From Rapidithrix thailandica (GTDB lineage: Bacteria > Bacteroidota > Bacteroidia > Cytophagales > Flammeovirgaceae): 64,000 nt of DNA. The notes under the pieces are model-generated. The model worked only from the letters and a program-made list of their open reading frames with translations, was not told where the DNA came from and made no database searches. Made by a program: the position numbers and the translations under genes. The stretch is taken from the NCBI RefSeq assembly GCF_039710355.1, contig NZ_JBDKWZ010000001.1, forward strand, positions 806,001 through 870,000, read 5' to 3'. Position 1 is the first letter of the stretch; each line of letters begins with the position of its first letter. Positions 45,656 to 55,356 of the stretch are shown here, in pieces.

Positions 45656-47134
45656 TTAATGAATATCCCACCATAATTTATGGCTGTGTTGGTCGCTTCC
45701 TATATTTTGAATGGCTTTTTCTACGTTGGCAGCGTTCACGGTTTTTTCATTGTCCGGGTATTTCAACCTTTTGGGAATGTCCTCATAGGTGAGGTTGCCG
45801 TCTACCGGAACATTCAGAATGGGGTAATCCAATCTACGCCACTCGGCCCAGGCCTCGCCTTCTTGTAAGTACAGCGCTAGCCACTTTTGGGTGCCTATTT
45901 TTTGCTTGTAATCGCCCGGGGCATTTGCGTAATTTACATCGTCCTGAGATAAGTAGGCATTGATGTTACTTTCTTCTACTCCCCAATATTCCATTGAGGC
46001 TCTGATGCCTGCGTGGTAATGCTCTGCGGCTGTGCCACCTACGGCAATGTTTAATTCTGCTGCTTCAGCCAGCAAAAATGCTACTTGTGCATAGTCCATA
46101 AAAACACCGGGTTGAGAAGGGTTTTTCTGAATATCATTATGAGGCCGGGAGGCTAACCAATAATTCATGTTTTGGCTTTGACCAAAAGGCACACCTGCGT
46201 AAATATTGTAAGCGCCATCTGCCTCATTCCAGGCATAGCCGGCATATTTGTGAATTCTGGGATCATCCAAATCTTTGAGCATATCAATAAAAGTATTGCT
46301 CAATCCGTATTCTTGCCGGTCGATATATTGGGTATACACCGGGTTGGCATTCGGCACTTCCAAAAACTGAAACAGGGCATTGTCTGTATTGGAGGTGAAC
46401 ACTCCGGCTTGAATGGCTTCTTCCACCGTTTTTTTGCCCAATTCCGGTGCTACATCCATGATCCGCATTCCCAAACGCAATTTGAGGGAAGCGGCAAATT
46501 TTTTCCATTTGTACATATCACTGTTGTACACCAAATCGTAGCTTTCAAAAGCTCCGCTATTGGGTTGAATCAGGGTAATTGCCTCGGTGATTTTTGCTAC
46601 CAGGTCCTTATAAATTTCTTCTTGAGTGTCATAAGCCGGGTTGGGAATGGTCTCACCGGATAAGGCATTGAAATAGGGGATATCCCCATAAGCATCCGTC
46701 ACTAGTTGAAAGCCCCATACCTGTAAGGTCTTGACAATGGCTAACCGGTTGTTTTTTTCTTCTTTGGAGAGATAGCCTTCAGGAGCTGCTTCAATCAATT
46801 TTTGTGCTTCCGCCAAATCTTTTAAGCCTTTGGTGTAATATTCACTCCAGTAACGGTTATAAAAGTTTGGGGAAAGTTGGTAACGGCTTTCCTGGGTATA
46901 AGCGATCTGACCGAAATGTTGACTTAATAAGGCATTGGCATTGGTGCGGGCATCGAGCACCAGGTAATGAACCATCAAGGAGCTTTGGGCATTGGCCACC
47001 AGGTATTTTGCATCTACTTGAGAAGGTTCCTTTTTATTTTGATTGATTTCTTCAAAATCTGTGGTACAGCTCCAAATGAGATTGCACAAGGTGCAAGCCA
47101 GCAGTCCCCGTAGGATATATGTATAATAGTTCAT
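45656..47134 (-). CDS. SusD/RagB-like nutrient-binding lipoprotein
   Basis: A 492-residue lipoprotein with lipobox WSC (Cys23). The helix-rich body with YWSEYYTKGLKDLAEAQKL, RLAIVKTLQVWGFQLVTDAYGDIPY and a C-terminal AWAEWRRLDYP matches the SusD-like_2 subgroup, which binds the ligand on the cell surface over its TonB-dependent partner. The acidic residues after the lipid Cys (CTTDFEE) fit surface export. It is 14 bp downstream of the SusC gene and co-transcribed. The ligand is not known; glycan or peptide are both possible for this subgroup. Confidence 0.92.
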   Translation of the reverse strand: MNYYTYILRGLLACTLCNLIWSCTTDFEEINQNKKEPSQVDAKYLVANAQSSLMVHYLVLDARTNANALLSQHFGQIAYTQESRYQLSPNFYNRYWSEYYTKGLKDLAEAQKLIEAAPEGYLSKEEKNNRLAIVKTLQVWGFQLVTDAYGDIPYFNALSGETIPNPAYDTQEEIYKDLVAKITEAITLIQPNSGAFESYDLVYNSDMYKWKKFAASLKLRLGMRIMDVAPELGKKTVEEAIQAGVFTSNTDNALFQFLEVPNANPVYTQYIDRQEYGLSNTFIDMLKDLDDPRIHKYAGYAWNEADGAYNIYAGVPFGQSQNMNYWLASRPHNDIQKNPSQPGVFMDYAQVAFLLAEAAELNIAVGGTAAEHYHAGIRASMEYWGVEESNINAYLSQDDVNYANAPGDYKQKIGTQKWLALYLQEGEAWAEWRRLDYPILNVPVDGNLTYEDIPKRLKYPDNEKTVNAANVEKAIQNIGSDQHSHKLWWDIH

Positions 47135-47148
47135 AAAAAAATCTTTGT

Positions 47149-50100
47149 TTAGAAGTTAAATTTCAAGTTGAATCCGTAAGAGCGGGTGGTCGGTAAAGAC
47201 CCGGTGTCAAGCCCTTGTACATTGCCCGATCCATAGGTCATTTCCGGGTCGATATGCTCGAAGTTGCGGTGTAAAATAGCCAAGTTTCTTCCTGTAACCG
47301 CGAAGGTTACGTTCTGAAACGGTAATTTTTCCAACAGGCGGGCAGGCAAGGTATATCCGATGCTGACCTCTCGTAGTTTGACGTAGGAAGCATCAAAGAC
47401 AGAATTTGCGTGGGGGTTATTGTTGTAATAAGTGGCACCGTCCCAGGCCGTCACAGGTACGCGTTTGGTGTTGGGGTCACCGTTTTCCGTAACCCCCGGA
47501 ACAATCACTCCACCGGAATTTGCGTCATTGGTTACCGGGTCGCGTTTGGGGTTGCCTAAGTCATTGAGTCCGGCTGTTTCTTCCAGTACCCCGGTACCCA
47601 TGCCCCAGTAATGGGTTAGTGAGAAAAATTCACCTCCTTGACGGATGTCAATCAATGCACTCAAGTGAAGGCCTTTGTAGGAAAATTTATTATAAAGACC
47701 GGCCCGCCAGTCAGGGTTGTAATTGCCTAACACTTCCAGTTCTTCAGATTGCAAATAATAGCCATCGCTCCCGACTACCGGTTTCCCGTCTTTGTACACA
47801 AAATTGGTTCCGATCAATGCGCCATAGGGCAATCCCTCTTTGGCAGCTACTTGCACATGGTTACTGTTTAGCACATGGGCGGTAATGCCCGGAGCCAGTT
47901 TTTTAACCTGACTTTCGTTTTTAGCCCAATTGGCAGTGATGGCCCATTCGAAGTCTTTGGTCCTGATGGGAATGGCATTGAGGTTGATTTCTACCCCTTT
48001 GTTGTTTAAGTGGCCGGAATTGACATAACTGTAATTATAACCACTGGCTGCTGAAACGGAAGCTGCCAGAATTTGCTTGCGTGAATCTTTGTTGTACACC
48101 GAAATATCCACTCCCAAACGGTCTTTCCAGAAAGACATTTCTATCCCGGCTTCCCAGGAGCTGGTTTCTTCCGGTTCCAAATGAGCATTGTTGAGGGTGT
48201 TGTTGACGGTATAACGGGTTTTATCCCCGTAGTTTCCTGTGTTATAGTAAGTATTGAGGATACTGCTGATAGGAGCATCGTTTCCTACTTTAGCATAATT
48301 TAAACGCAACTTTCCGAAGGATAAAAAGGAAGAGCCTGCAAATACGGGGAGTTCCGAAAAGACAAAACTGGATGAAATAGAAGGATAAAAGAAATGATTT
48401 TTGCTGGCAGGTAAGGTAGAGGACCAGTCGTTACGTCCGGTAAAATCCAAAAATAACATATCCCGGAATCCCAATGAAATGCTTCCGTAAACACTGTTGA
48501 CCCTGCGGCCTCTGTCCCATTCGTCTTTGGAAATATTCGGGGATACAGAGTTGGAGATAGCGTACAAGTTGTCTAACTCCAAGCCTCCTACGGTAGATTC
48601 GTAGATGCCATCATAGTGGTTTTCTCTTCTGCCGATGGCCAATAAGCCGGAAAGTGAAAACTGATTTCCCAAATCTTTCTCTACATTGAGCATGAGATCC
48701 ATGTTTGTTTCCTTTTCCATCCGGAAGCTCCGGTAATAGTTACTCAGTGAAAAGCTGCCTTTGGCAAGGCGTTGCTCTACTTCCATTACGTTGTAGTCAA
48801 TGGACGCTTTTCCGGTAAGACTGAGCCAATCCTTCAATTGATAGGTGAGGCCCCAAGTACCGATCAGGTGCTCCCGTGTATCGCTGGGATAGTTGTTGTA
48901 ACGGGTCCAGTAAGGGTTGTCCCAATAATTAGGCGTAGGGTCCGAATAGCTTTTCCGGTTCCAGGGTTTTTGTTGACCGGCAGATGTCTGGTAATTTTTT
49001 AAGCGCCCCATATCCAGTTGGCGATGGTGCCACATACCAAAGCTGGCCATTAAACTCAGGGCCGTTCCCGAATCATAGCCCGTGCCCGGGCGTCCCATTA
49101 CCTCTTGGTTGGAATAATGTACGCTGACTTGTGTGCTGAGTTTGGGGCTGAGTTTGAGCCGGCCGTTAAATGAAAAGTGATTTTTCTTAAGTGAAGAGTT
49201 CGGCAGTACCCCTTTTTCATCGGTATTGGTGTAAGAAAAGCGGAAGGAACTATGCTCATTACCTCCGTCCAGGGCAATGTTGTTTACCCAAAGTTTTCCG
49301 GTTTCGAAGAAGGCATCAATGCCGTTGGGAGTAGCGGTCCAAGGCCGGGTCTTTAAATAATTTTCTTTGTCTGTGGGGTCAAAAGCATCCCAATGCAACA
49401 CTTCCTGTCCATCAAACCTGGGTCCCCAGCTCACGTCTTCTTTGTAATTGGCAACCTTATAGGTCTTTCCATCGATTTCCACTTCGTCAAACCCCGGGCT
49501 GTCACCACCTCCGTATTCGTTTTGATAATTGGGAAGAGTGGCTTTGTTAATTTCGCTGAAGGTAAGACTGGAGCTGACCGACACACCTAAACCTTTGCGT
49601 TTGGAGCCTTTCTTGGTGCTGATGATGATCACCCCGTTGGATCCCCGGGAGCCGTATAATGCGGTAGCGCTGGCTCCTTTCAGTACCGACATGCTTTCAA
49701 TGTCTTCCGGATTAATGTCAGAGGCAAAATTCCCGTAATCGTATCCTCCGCCACCTCTCAGTTGGTCGTTGCTGTTGATATTGCTATTGCTGATGGGTAC
49801 ACCATCCACCACAAACAAGGGTTGGTTGTTTCCTGTAATGGAGCTGCCTCCCCGGATCACAATATTACTGGAGCCGCCCAGATTGCTGGAAGAGGTAACG
49901 GAAATCCCCGGAACTTTACCGGACAAGGAGCTTACTACATTGGTCGTTTTGACGGTGTTCACTTCTTCTCCATCCAATTCTTTGACGGCATAACCCAAGG
50001 ACTTTTTTTCCCGGGAAACACCCAATGCCGTGATCACGACTTCTTTTAACTGTTTTGTGTCTGATTTCAAGACCACATTGATAACCGATTGTCCTTTGAT

Positions 50101-50358
50101 CTCAATGGTTTTAGTGATAAAACCTACGAAGGAAAACGATAAGCGTTGGGCATCGTCAGGTACGGTGATTTTATATTTTCCATCCGGGTCACTTATTGTG
50201 CCCGAGCTGGTACCTTCCAACATAACCGAAACCCCCGGGAGGGGAATTCCATCTTCAGCAGAAGTTACCTGCCCTGACACAACAGTTTGCTGGGCTTGAG
50301 TAAGGTGAAAGCATAAGAGTAGTATGCTTAAAAAGTACAAGCGTAATCCATGATTCAT
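47149..50358 (-). CDS. SusC/RagA-type TonB-linked outer-membrane receptor
   Basis: A 1069-residue outer-membrane transporter. A signal peptide (1-22, ending TQA) is followed by a carboxypeptidase-D-like plug extension (VVSGQVTSAEDGIPLPGVSVMLEGTS, ISDPDGKYKI). The TonB-box-like LKEVVITALG and SusC phrase SREKKSLGYAV come next, then the plug (ISVTSSSNLGGSSNIVIRG, PLFVVDGVPISN) and a long beta barrel ending in Phe. It imports oligomers across the outer membrane with its SusD partner. No sigma/anti-sigma or hybrid two-component regulator is adjacent, and no glycoside hydrolase is in the pair, so it is an isolated SusCD. Confidence 0.95.
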   Translation of the reverse strand: MNHGLRLYFLSILLLCFHLTQAQQTVVSGQVTSAEDGIPLPGVSVMLEGTSSGTISDPDGKYKITVPDDAQRLSFSFVGFITKTIEIKGQSVINVVLKSDTKQLKEVVITALGVSREKKSLGYAVKELDGEEVNTVKTTNVVSSLSGKVPGISVTSSSNLGGSSNIVIRGGSSITGNNQPLFVVDGVPISNSNINSNDQLRGGGGYDYGNFASDINPEDIESMSVLKGASATALYGSRGSNGVIIISTKKGSKRKGLGVSVSSSLTFSEINKATLPNYQNEYGGGDSPGFDEVEIDGKTYKVANYKEDVSWGPRFDGQEVLHWDAFDPTDKENYLKTRPWTATPNGIDAFFETGKLWVNNIALDGGNEHSSFRFSYTNTDEKGVLPNSSLKKNHFSFNGRLKLSPKLSTQVSVHYSNQEVMGRPGTGYDSGTALSLMASFGMWHHRQLDMGRLKNYQTSAGQQKPWNRKSYSDPTPNYWDNPYWTRYNNYPSDTREHLIGTWGLTYQLKDWLSLTGKASIDYNVMEVEQRLAKGSFSLSNYYRSFRMEKETNMDLMLNVEKDLGNQFSLSGLLAIGRRENHYDGIYESTVGGLELDNLYAISNSVSPNISKDEWDRGRRVNSVYGSISLGFRDMLFLDFTGRNDWSSTLPASKNHFFYPSISSSFVFSELPVFAGSSFLSFGKLRLNYAKVGNDAPISSILNTYYNTGNYGDKTRYTVNNTLNNAHLEPEETSSWEAGIEMSFWKDRLGVDISVYNKDSRKQILAASVSAASGYNYSYVNSGHLNNKGVEINLNAIPIRTKDFEWAITANWAKNESQVKKLAPGITAHVLNSNHVQVAAKEGLPYGALIGTNFVYKDGKPVVGSDGYYLQSEELEVLGNYNPDWRAGLYNKFSYKGLHLSALIDIRQGGEFFSLTHYWGMGTGVLEETAGLNDLGNPKRDPVTNDANSGGVIVPGVTENGDPNTKRVPVTAWDGATYYNNNPHANSVFDASYVKLREVSIGYTLPARLLEKLPFQNVTFAVTGRNLAILHRNFEHIDPEMTYGSGNVQGLDTGSLPTTRSYGFNLKFNF

Positions 50359-51020
50359 AGTGTTAACAGTTTGGTATTAGTGGGTTAATGAAAATTTCAA
50401 CTACCCAATATTACCGTTTCGTAGCATTGTATTTTAATACCTTTTTAGCTTATTCGTATACTATTTTGATATATATATTATCTCTTATTAATATACTGTT
50501 TTTAGGGGTTTGTTACTTTTTGGTATTTTTTTAAAATACTGATATATAGTATATTAATTATTATTATGAGGTATTTTTGAAGGGGGTGTTCTTTGTTTTT
50601 TTTATTATTGTTTGAATAATATTGTATATAAAAAAATCAAAATAGTATTATTGTGAAAGTGGGAAGGCTATTGTTAAATTAGAGATTTCAAGACGAGCGA
50701 AGATGGAAGTCAAAGCCTGTTTATAGAAGAGAATACGGATTGGTTTGCTGGGGGTTTCTTTGAATAGTTCAATTTTTTTTTGAAAAATATATCCGGTATT
50801 TCAAACTATCTGTTTAGGAAGGATTATCTTAAAAAAAGATCGCCAGGGAATGGAATAAGGCAATTTCTTCTTTTGAAGAGGATAGAATTATTGATTCTTT
50901 GGTAGTTGGCTTGTTAATGATGTTTAATGCCCGCTATTTATTTTTTTAATTAAGTATTAATAGGTGTTATTTTATTATATTTATATTCCCTTCTAGTTAA
51001 ATATTGTGATTATGTACCTC
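50359..51020. other. Gene-free region upstream of susC
   Basis: Part of a gap of over 1.1 kb that continues to 51534. Very AT-rich, with no open frame of interest, and no -7 box in good position on the minus strand for the SusC gene. Nothing else recognised. Confidence 0.45.
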
Positions 51021-51065
51021 TTGGGTGGTTAGCTCAATCAACCGATACGTTAGACGTGTACCCAA
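51021..51065. other. Nested inverted-repeat element
   Basis: TTGGGT (51021-51026) and ACCCAA (51060-51065) enclose GGTT/AACC (51027-51030 and 51040-51043) and ACG/CGT (51047-51049 and 51055-51057). This could fold like a small three-stem junction. It starts GGGTGGTTAGCTCA, which resembles the start of a tRNA, but the rest of a tRNA is missing. From 51066 to 51534 nothing gene-like is seen. Confidence 0.35.
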
Positions 51066-51534
51066 CCTATAAATCAATAATAAACATATTTGTCTTTTTC
51101 ATGCCGGGAAGCTGTAGTTGTATCTTCAAAGCCGGATAATCGGTTTTAACAGGCAAAAACGGAATTGCAGTAATTCTAGATGCATATGCACTTTGTAGTT
51201 ATTAAGGTTATAGTCTGTACCGGTATGACGATCGCGTAAACGTGTGAATCAGCGGCTAAAAAGCTTTTCATTGAACAAGTCAAGATGGAGAAGCAAAGGA
51301 GTGTGATTGCCATATCAATACGGCAACATATTTACCGGTTTGCGAAACAATACAGCACAACTTGAATTTTTTGATATCGCTCCAGATTGGAAAACGGTTT
51401 CGTCAATCCTGCTTTGAGGGTTGAGAAAATTTCCACACCCAAGGGGGCACCTGTTTGGTGTTGAGAAGCTTTCCAAGCTGACCAAAGCGTTGTTTGAACT
51501 TCCCTGTTTTTTTACTTTTTGAAAAGTCGAAATC

Positions 51535-52509
51535 ATGTTAATTCTTAGAGATTGCCCCGGGAAATTATGCAATCGGATGTGGGCGTATTCTTTTTTTATC
51601 GCATTTGCCCTAAAGCATCGTTTACAACTGATCATCCCTTTTTTTGACCGGTATAAATTTTATTTTGAGAATCTGAACCGGTATCCTTATGTGGTATTTA
51701 CATTTTCCAAGAACAAATTTATGGATAAAGTGCTGACCAAATGTTTTCAAAAACTTGAAAGGCTATTGGCTTCTGCCTCAACCATGAATGGAAAATTAGG
51801 CGTGATTTATTTAGAAGACAATGGTTCGATACCCGCTTTGTTGAAGGCCACCCGGTCAAAAGTGGTCTTGATTAACTCATGGGCGTACTTGAAAGACACT
51901 CAGGCAATGATGTCTTACTCCCGTATGATTAGAATTCTGTTTCAACCGAAAGAAAATTACCGGAGAAAGGCTGAAAGGATATTGACTATGGCCAGGTTAC
52001 AGAGCGATGTGTTAATCGGAATACACGTTCGAAGAGGCGATTATAAGGCATTTATGAATGGGAATTATTATTATGAAATTGCAGACTACCATAGAGTGAT
52101 GAGTGAAGTACAAGAGGATTTTAATCAATGTGGAAAAAAAGTCAGTTTCTTTATCAGTTCCGATGAGCCCATTTCTTTGAATTTATGTAAAGGGATGAAC
52201 TGCTATTGGATTGAAAACTCTCATGTGATAGAAGACTTATACGCCCTGTCGCAATGTAATTTGATATTGGGACCTCCCAGTACATATTCGATGTGGGCTT
52301 CGTTCTGGGGGGAGAAACCCATTCAATTTATCCGGTCTAAAGACTACAAGGTAACAAAAGAGGCGTTTCAGAAAGTGCTGTTTCAAAACTATTTTGAAGG
52401 GAGAAGATTTTTTGATTTTTATCAAAATACATTTATGAACCGGCCCGTTCCGTATTATCATAAAATTAACGGGCCCCAGAGAGAAGATAACGTAATACGG
52501 TTGTTGTGA
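51535..52509 (+). CDS. Alpha-1,2-fucosyltransferase-like protein, GT11
   Basis: A 324-residue glycosyltransferase of the GT11/alpha-1,2-fucosyltransferase kind. The three family motifs are visible: GKLCNRMWAY near the N-terminus, GIHVRRGDY (HxRRxD, GDP-fucose binding) in the middle and LYALSQCNLILGPPSTYSMW with WGEKP near the C-terminus. It would add fucose in an alpha-1,2 link to a surface glycan, probably in lipopolysaccharide or capsule. No neighbouring glycan-synthesis genes are present, so it is isolated. Its promoter was not found. It ends just before a hairpin shared with the nos operon. Confidence 0.8.
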   Translation: MLILRDCPGKLCNRMWAYSFFIAFALKHRLQLIIPFFDRYKFYFENLNRYPYVVFTFSKNKFMDKVLTKCFQKLERLLASASTMNGKLGVIYLEDNGSIPALLKATRSKVVLINSWAYLKDTQAMMSYSRMIRILFQPKENYRRKAERILTMARLQSDVLIGIHVRRGDYKAFMNGNYYYEIADYHRVMSEVQEDFNQCGKKVSFFISSDEPISLNLCKGMNCYWIENSHVIEDLYALSQCNLILGPPSTYSMWASFWGEKPIQFIRSKDYKVTKEAFQKVLFQNYFEGRRFFDFYQNTFMNRPVPYYHKINGPQREDNVIRLL

Positions 52510-52518
52510 AACTCCAAG

Positions 52519-52549
52519 CCCCACAAAGCAGATTTTCTACTTTATGGGG
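52519..52549. terminator. Hairpin between convergent genes
   Basis: CCCCACAAAG and CTTTATGGGG pair over ten positions with one mismatch. It lies between the fucosyltransferase and the last nos gene. There is no T-run, so termination is likely but not proven. Confidence 0.4.
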
Positions 52550-52566
52550 AAAGCCAAGGGAGGATC

Positions 52567-53349
52567 CTAAAAATCCTTTTTTCTGCCTTTTACTAAAATT
52601 CCTGTTACCGGGATGATCACCCAAATGATCAGTGCTGAAATCGAACAAGAGATGCCCAGTCCCGTACCAAAGAATTTTTTGAAGACTGCTCCGGTATACC
52701 CCAGTAGGGCGGAAATATCCAGCTTGAGCATGACCAGAATGCGGGAAAGGTCGATAGGGTTGAAAAGGGTAGCTCCTATGGCTAGTTTTTCAATAGGGTA
52801 TTCTTCAAAAAGAACTAAAGACAACAGAAAAAGCCCATCGTAAATCAAGGCCAAAAGTAACCATAGAACAATGGCCAGACCGAAGCCTTTGATGCGGTTT
52901 TCATGAGCCAGGCCTATCCAGTAAGCAAAAGCTGTAAAAATACAGGTAAGCAGTGCCCCTGAGAGCAACAAAGTGAAGAAATTCCAGATTTCGCCGGAGA
53001 CTTGAATGCCATAAAACAAGAAAGGCAAACCGGTACCGAGTAAGAAACTGCTGGACAACGATAAAGACAAACCCAGGTACTGCCCCATGAAAATGGCTTT
53101 TCTCCGGATAGGTTGGGCGAGTAGTAATTCGGTAAAGTCCCGGCTATTGTAATAATACATAATGCCGAAAATTGTCCCGATCAAAGGGGTGAGAATCAGA
53201 ATGATACTGCTCAGACTGATGATGCCTTTGAGCAGGTCGCCACTGAAGTAGAGTAGGGAAGAGGTAACGATCAGGTAAAAAAGCATATAGGTTAAACTCC
53301 AATAGCTTCTGATCAGGTCAAAAAAACTGTATTTCAGTATCTTAAACAT
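52567..53349 (-). CDS. nosY: NosY, ABC transporter permease of N2O-reductase maturation
   Basis: A 260-residue inner-membrane protein with about six helices. It fits NosY: the opening MFKILKYSFFDLIRSYW, the phrase YYYNSRDFTELLLAQPI and SRDF-type motif are typical of ABC-2 permeases of this class. With NosF it forms an ABC transporter that supports maturation of the CuZ centre with NosD. It overlaps the nosF gene by 8 bp and is the last gene of the operon. Confidence 0.85.
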   Translation of the reverse strand: MFKILKYSFFDLIRSYWSLTYMLFYLIVTSSLLYFSGDLLKGIISLSSIILILTPLIGTIFGIMYYYNSRDFTELLLAQPIRRKAIFMGQYLGLSLSLSSSFLLGTGLPFLFYGIQVSGEIWNFFTLLLSGALLTCIFTAFAYWIGLAHENRIKGFGLAIVLWLLLALIYDGLFLLSLVLFEEYPIEKLAIGATLFNPIDLSRILVMLKLDISALLGYTGAVFKKFFGTGLGISCSISALIIWVIIPVTGILVKGRKKDF

Positions 53350-54052
53350 GAGCTTCTTTTATTAGAATTTGGGCAATGCTGTGTTCTAAGTCCGCCTGTT
53401 GTGAGAGTGCATTCATTTCGGTAAGACTGCCTTGGAAATAAATTTTTCCTTCCAATAAAAAGACAATCTCATCGGCCAACTCTTCTACCACGCTCATAAT
53501 ATGCGTGGTGAGTAGAATGGTTTTTCCTTTGGCTTTTTCCCGGGAGATGAGTTCTTTCAGATGAATCAAAGCTACGGGGTCGAGGCCAACCGTAGGCTCA
53601 TCCAGGATGATCAGCGGGTTGTCATACATAAAGGCAAGTACTACGTTGACTTTCTGGCGGGTTCCTCCGGAGAGATTGCGAAGGCTCTTGTTGAGGAACG
53701 GTTCCAAAGAAAAGCGTTCGATCAAAGTGCGCTCATCACCCGGACTCTCGCGGATGTCTTTCACCAGTTGGATGAGTTCATTCACTTTTAAATTTTCCGG
53801 GAAACGGGCCACTTGGGGTAAGTAAGCGATTTGCTTGCGATGTTCCCATTTGCCTACGGTGGGTTTTCCGTTGAAATATACTTCTCCTTTCTGAGGAATC
53901 ACCAAGCCGAGAATGGATTTAAGCAAAGTCGTTTTGCCGGAGCCGTTGGGTCCCAGGATGGCAGTGGTGCTACCCGGAGTGATCTCAAGGTTGACGGACT
54001 TTAAGACTTGGTTGCGGTTGAATGATTTTTGTACATCAGTAATGCGTATCAT
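53342..54052 (-). CDS. nosF: NosF, ABC transporter ATPase
   Basis: A 236-residue ATPase. Walker A is GPNGSGKTT (34-42), the signature LSGG (127-130, LSGGTRQKVNVVLAF) and Walker B IILDEP (148-153). With NosY and NosD it powers CuZ-site maturation of NosZ. It overlaps nosD by four bases (ATGA) and nosY by 8 bp, typical of tight co-expression. Confidence 0.9.
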   Translation of the reverse strand: MIRITDVQKSFNRNQVLKSVNLEITPGSTTAILGPNGSGKTTLLKSILGLVIPQKGEVYFNGKPTVGKWEHRKQIAYLPQVARFPENLKVNELIQLVKDIRESPGDERTLIERFSLEPFLNKSLRNLSGGTRQKVNVVLAFMYDNPLIILDEPTVGLDPVALIHLKELISREKAKGKTILLTTHIMSVVEELADEIVFLLEGKIYFQGSLTEMNALSQQADLEHSIAQILIKEAHV

Positions 54053-55302
54053 CTTGGTAGGGGTTTCATTTTGGGGGCTTCGTCTTTTAAGGTATCCGGG
54101 GTAAGCACCGGGGTGACTTTTTCTGCAAAATTCAGAAAGTCGATGAAAAGGCTTCTCAATAGGATAATTGACTCAGGTACCCGTGCCACCATGTATGAGA
54201 AGACCTTGACCGGGCGGTAGGGAACATCGCCAATGCCGTCTTTATCCAAATCATACCCTGTATATTCGCTCCAATAGTTTCCCGTATAATCATTGTAATT
54301 GGTAGCGTTGGGGTTGGTGGAAAGATCAAAGGTGTTCGAGAGAAAATTATTGGATGCGAATACATTGTCCATGCAACTCCCTAAAATTTTCAAGGCCCAT
54401 CCGTTTTGCTCAAAGTTGTTATGAGAGACTTGCAGGCGGTTAGACCCTTCGGCATAAATACCAATGGTATTCTCTTTAAATATATTTCCCGAGATTTCCC
54501 CATCGTAAATTTCTTTGAGCAACAAGCCGTAGGATGAGCTCCCCCAGTTTTTAAGAAACAGGTTATTTTTCATCGTAATATAGCGGGAAAACATCACCGC
54601 TACTCCAGCGCCATTGTCGGTAAAAGTGTTGTTTGTATAAGCATTATGATTGGAAAACATAAAGTGCAGACCGTAGCGCAGGTTGCCTTTGCTGGTGTTA
54701 CCCGTAACCGAGCTGTTTTCAACGAACTCCAAGTAAATACCGTCCCGGTGGTTTTGTGTCAGATTGTTTTCTATGGTAATATTTTTACAATACCACAAAT
54801 GAATGGCATTGGCCGAAGACATTTCATTCTCAGCGTTGCCGATGACTTTGTTGTTCCGCACAATACTTTTGGACGTATTGTTCAGGTAAATGCCGAAAAA
54901 TGTATTGTGTAATTCATTGTTTTCCAATAGGCAATACTCAAATTTATACACTTTGATACCGGCAATATCTTCCGTATAACTAGGGGCCATGTTTTGAATA
55001 CGAAAACCTTTGATTGTGACATGATCGCTTTTTACGGAGATGATTTCCTGCTTTTGATGCGCGCCTTCTATCACCGGGTAGTTTTCACCGATCAGAGTGA
55101 GGGGTTTGTCAATGGTGAGGTTACCTTCGGTATAAGAGCCCGGTTTTACCCGTAAAGTATCTCCGGCCCGGGCTTGTTGAATTCCCTGGCGAATGCTGTT
55201 TACCGGGCACGTTTTACAAATCGTCCGGGTGCCAGCCTGGGCAAAGGATAGCAGGTTGGAAAGTAAAAGGCCGATTATCAGTAAGGTACGTTGATTTGCC
55301 AT
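54049..55302 (-). CDS. nosD: NosD, periplasmic copper-delivery beta-helix protein
   Basis: A 417-residue periplasmic protein with signal peptide (ending near LSFAQA). The body repeats right-handed beta-helix coils of the CASH/NosD kind: NNELHNTFFGIYLNNTSKSI, NTSKGNLRYGLHFMFSNHNAY, NNLFLKNWGSSSYGLLL. The C-terminus has YDLDKDGIGDVPYRP, typical of NosD. The protein passes copper or sulfur to NosZ. The start was moved to the ATG at 55302, as an upstream GTG would precede the signal peptide. A hairpin lies between it and the TonB receptor gene. Confidence 0.92.
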   Translation of the reverse strand: MANQRTLLIIGLLLSNLLSFAQAGTRTICKTCPVNSIRQGIQQARAGDTLRVKPGSYTEGNLTIDKPLTLIGENYPVIEGAHQKQEIISVKSDHVTIKGFRIQNMAPSYTEDIAGIKVYKFEYCLLENNELHNTFFGIYLNNTSKSIVRNNKVIGNAENEMSSANAIHLWYCKNITIENNLTQNHRDGIYLEFVENSSVTGNTSKGNLRYGLHFMFSNHNAYTNNTFTDNGAGVAVMFSRYITMKNNLFLKNWGSSSYGLLLKEIYDGEISGNIFKENTIGIYAEGSNRLQVSHNNFEQNGWALKILGSCMDNVFASNNFLSNTFDLSTNPNATNYNDYTGNYWSEYTGYDLDKDGIGDVPYRPVKVFSYMVARVPESIILLRSLFIDFLNFAEKVTPVLTPDTLKDEAPKMKPLPR

Positions 55303-55320
55303 TTGTCTTAGAATTCTTAA

Positions 55321-55348
55321 ACCCTCAGTGGTTGATGGCACTGAGGGT
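55321..55348 (-). terminator. Intra-operon hairpin upstream of nosD
   Basis: ACCCTCAGTG (55321-55330) and CACTGAGGGT (55339-55348) pair over 10 bp around an 8-nt loop, between the TonB-receptor stop and the nosD start. No T-run follows on the minus strand, so it may be a processing or attenuation site rather than a full terminator. Confidence 0.5.
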
Positions 55349-55356
55349 AAATGAGC

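Noticed and set aside
51021..51093. A tRNA gene starting GGGTGGTTAGCTCA
   Set aside because: No matching 3' acceptor arm, no anticodon stem and no T arm (no GTTCGAA-like loop) could be folded.
31681..52509. One polysaccharide-utilisation locus from the fucosidase to the fucosyltransferase
   Set aside because: Strands alternate, terminators divide the genes, and SusCD is not next to the hydrolase; a single functional locus is not supported.
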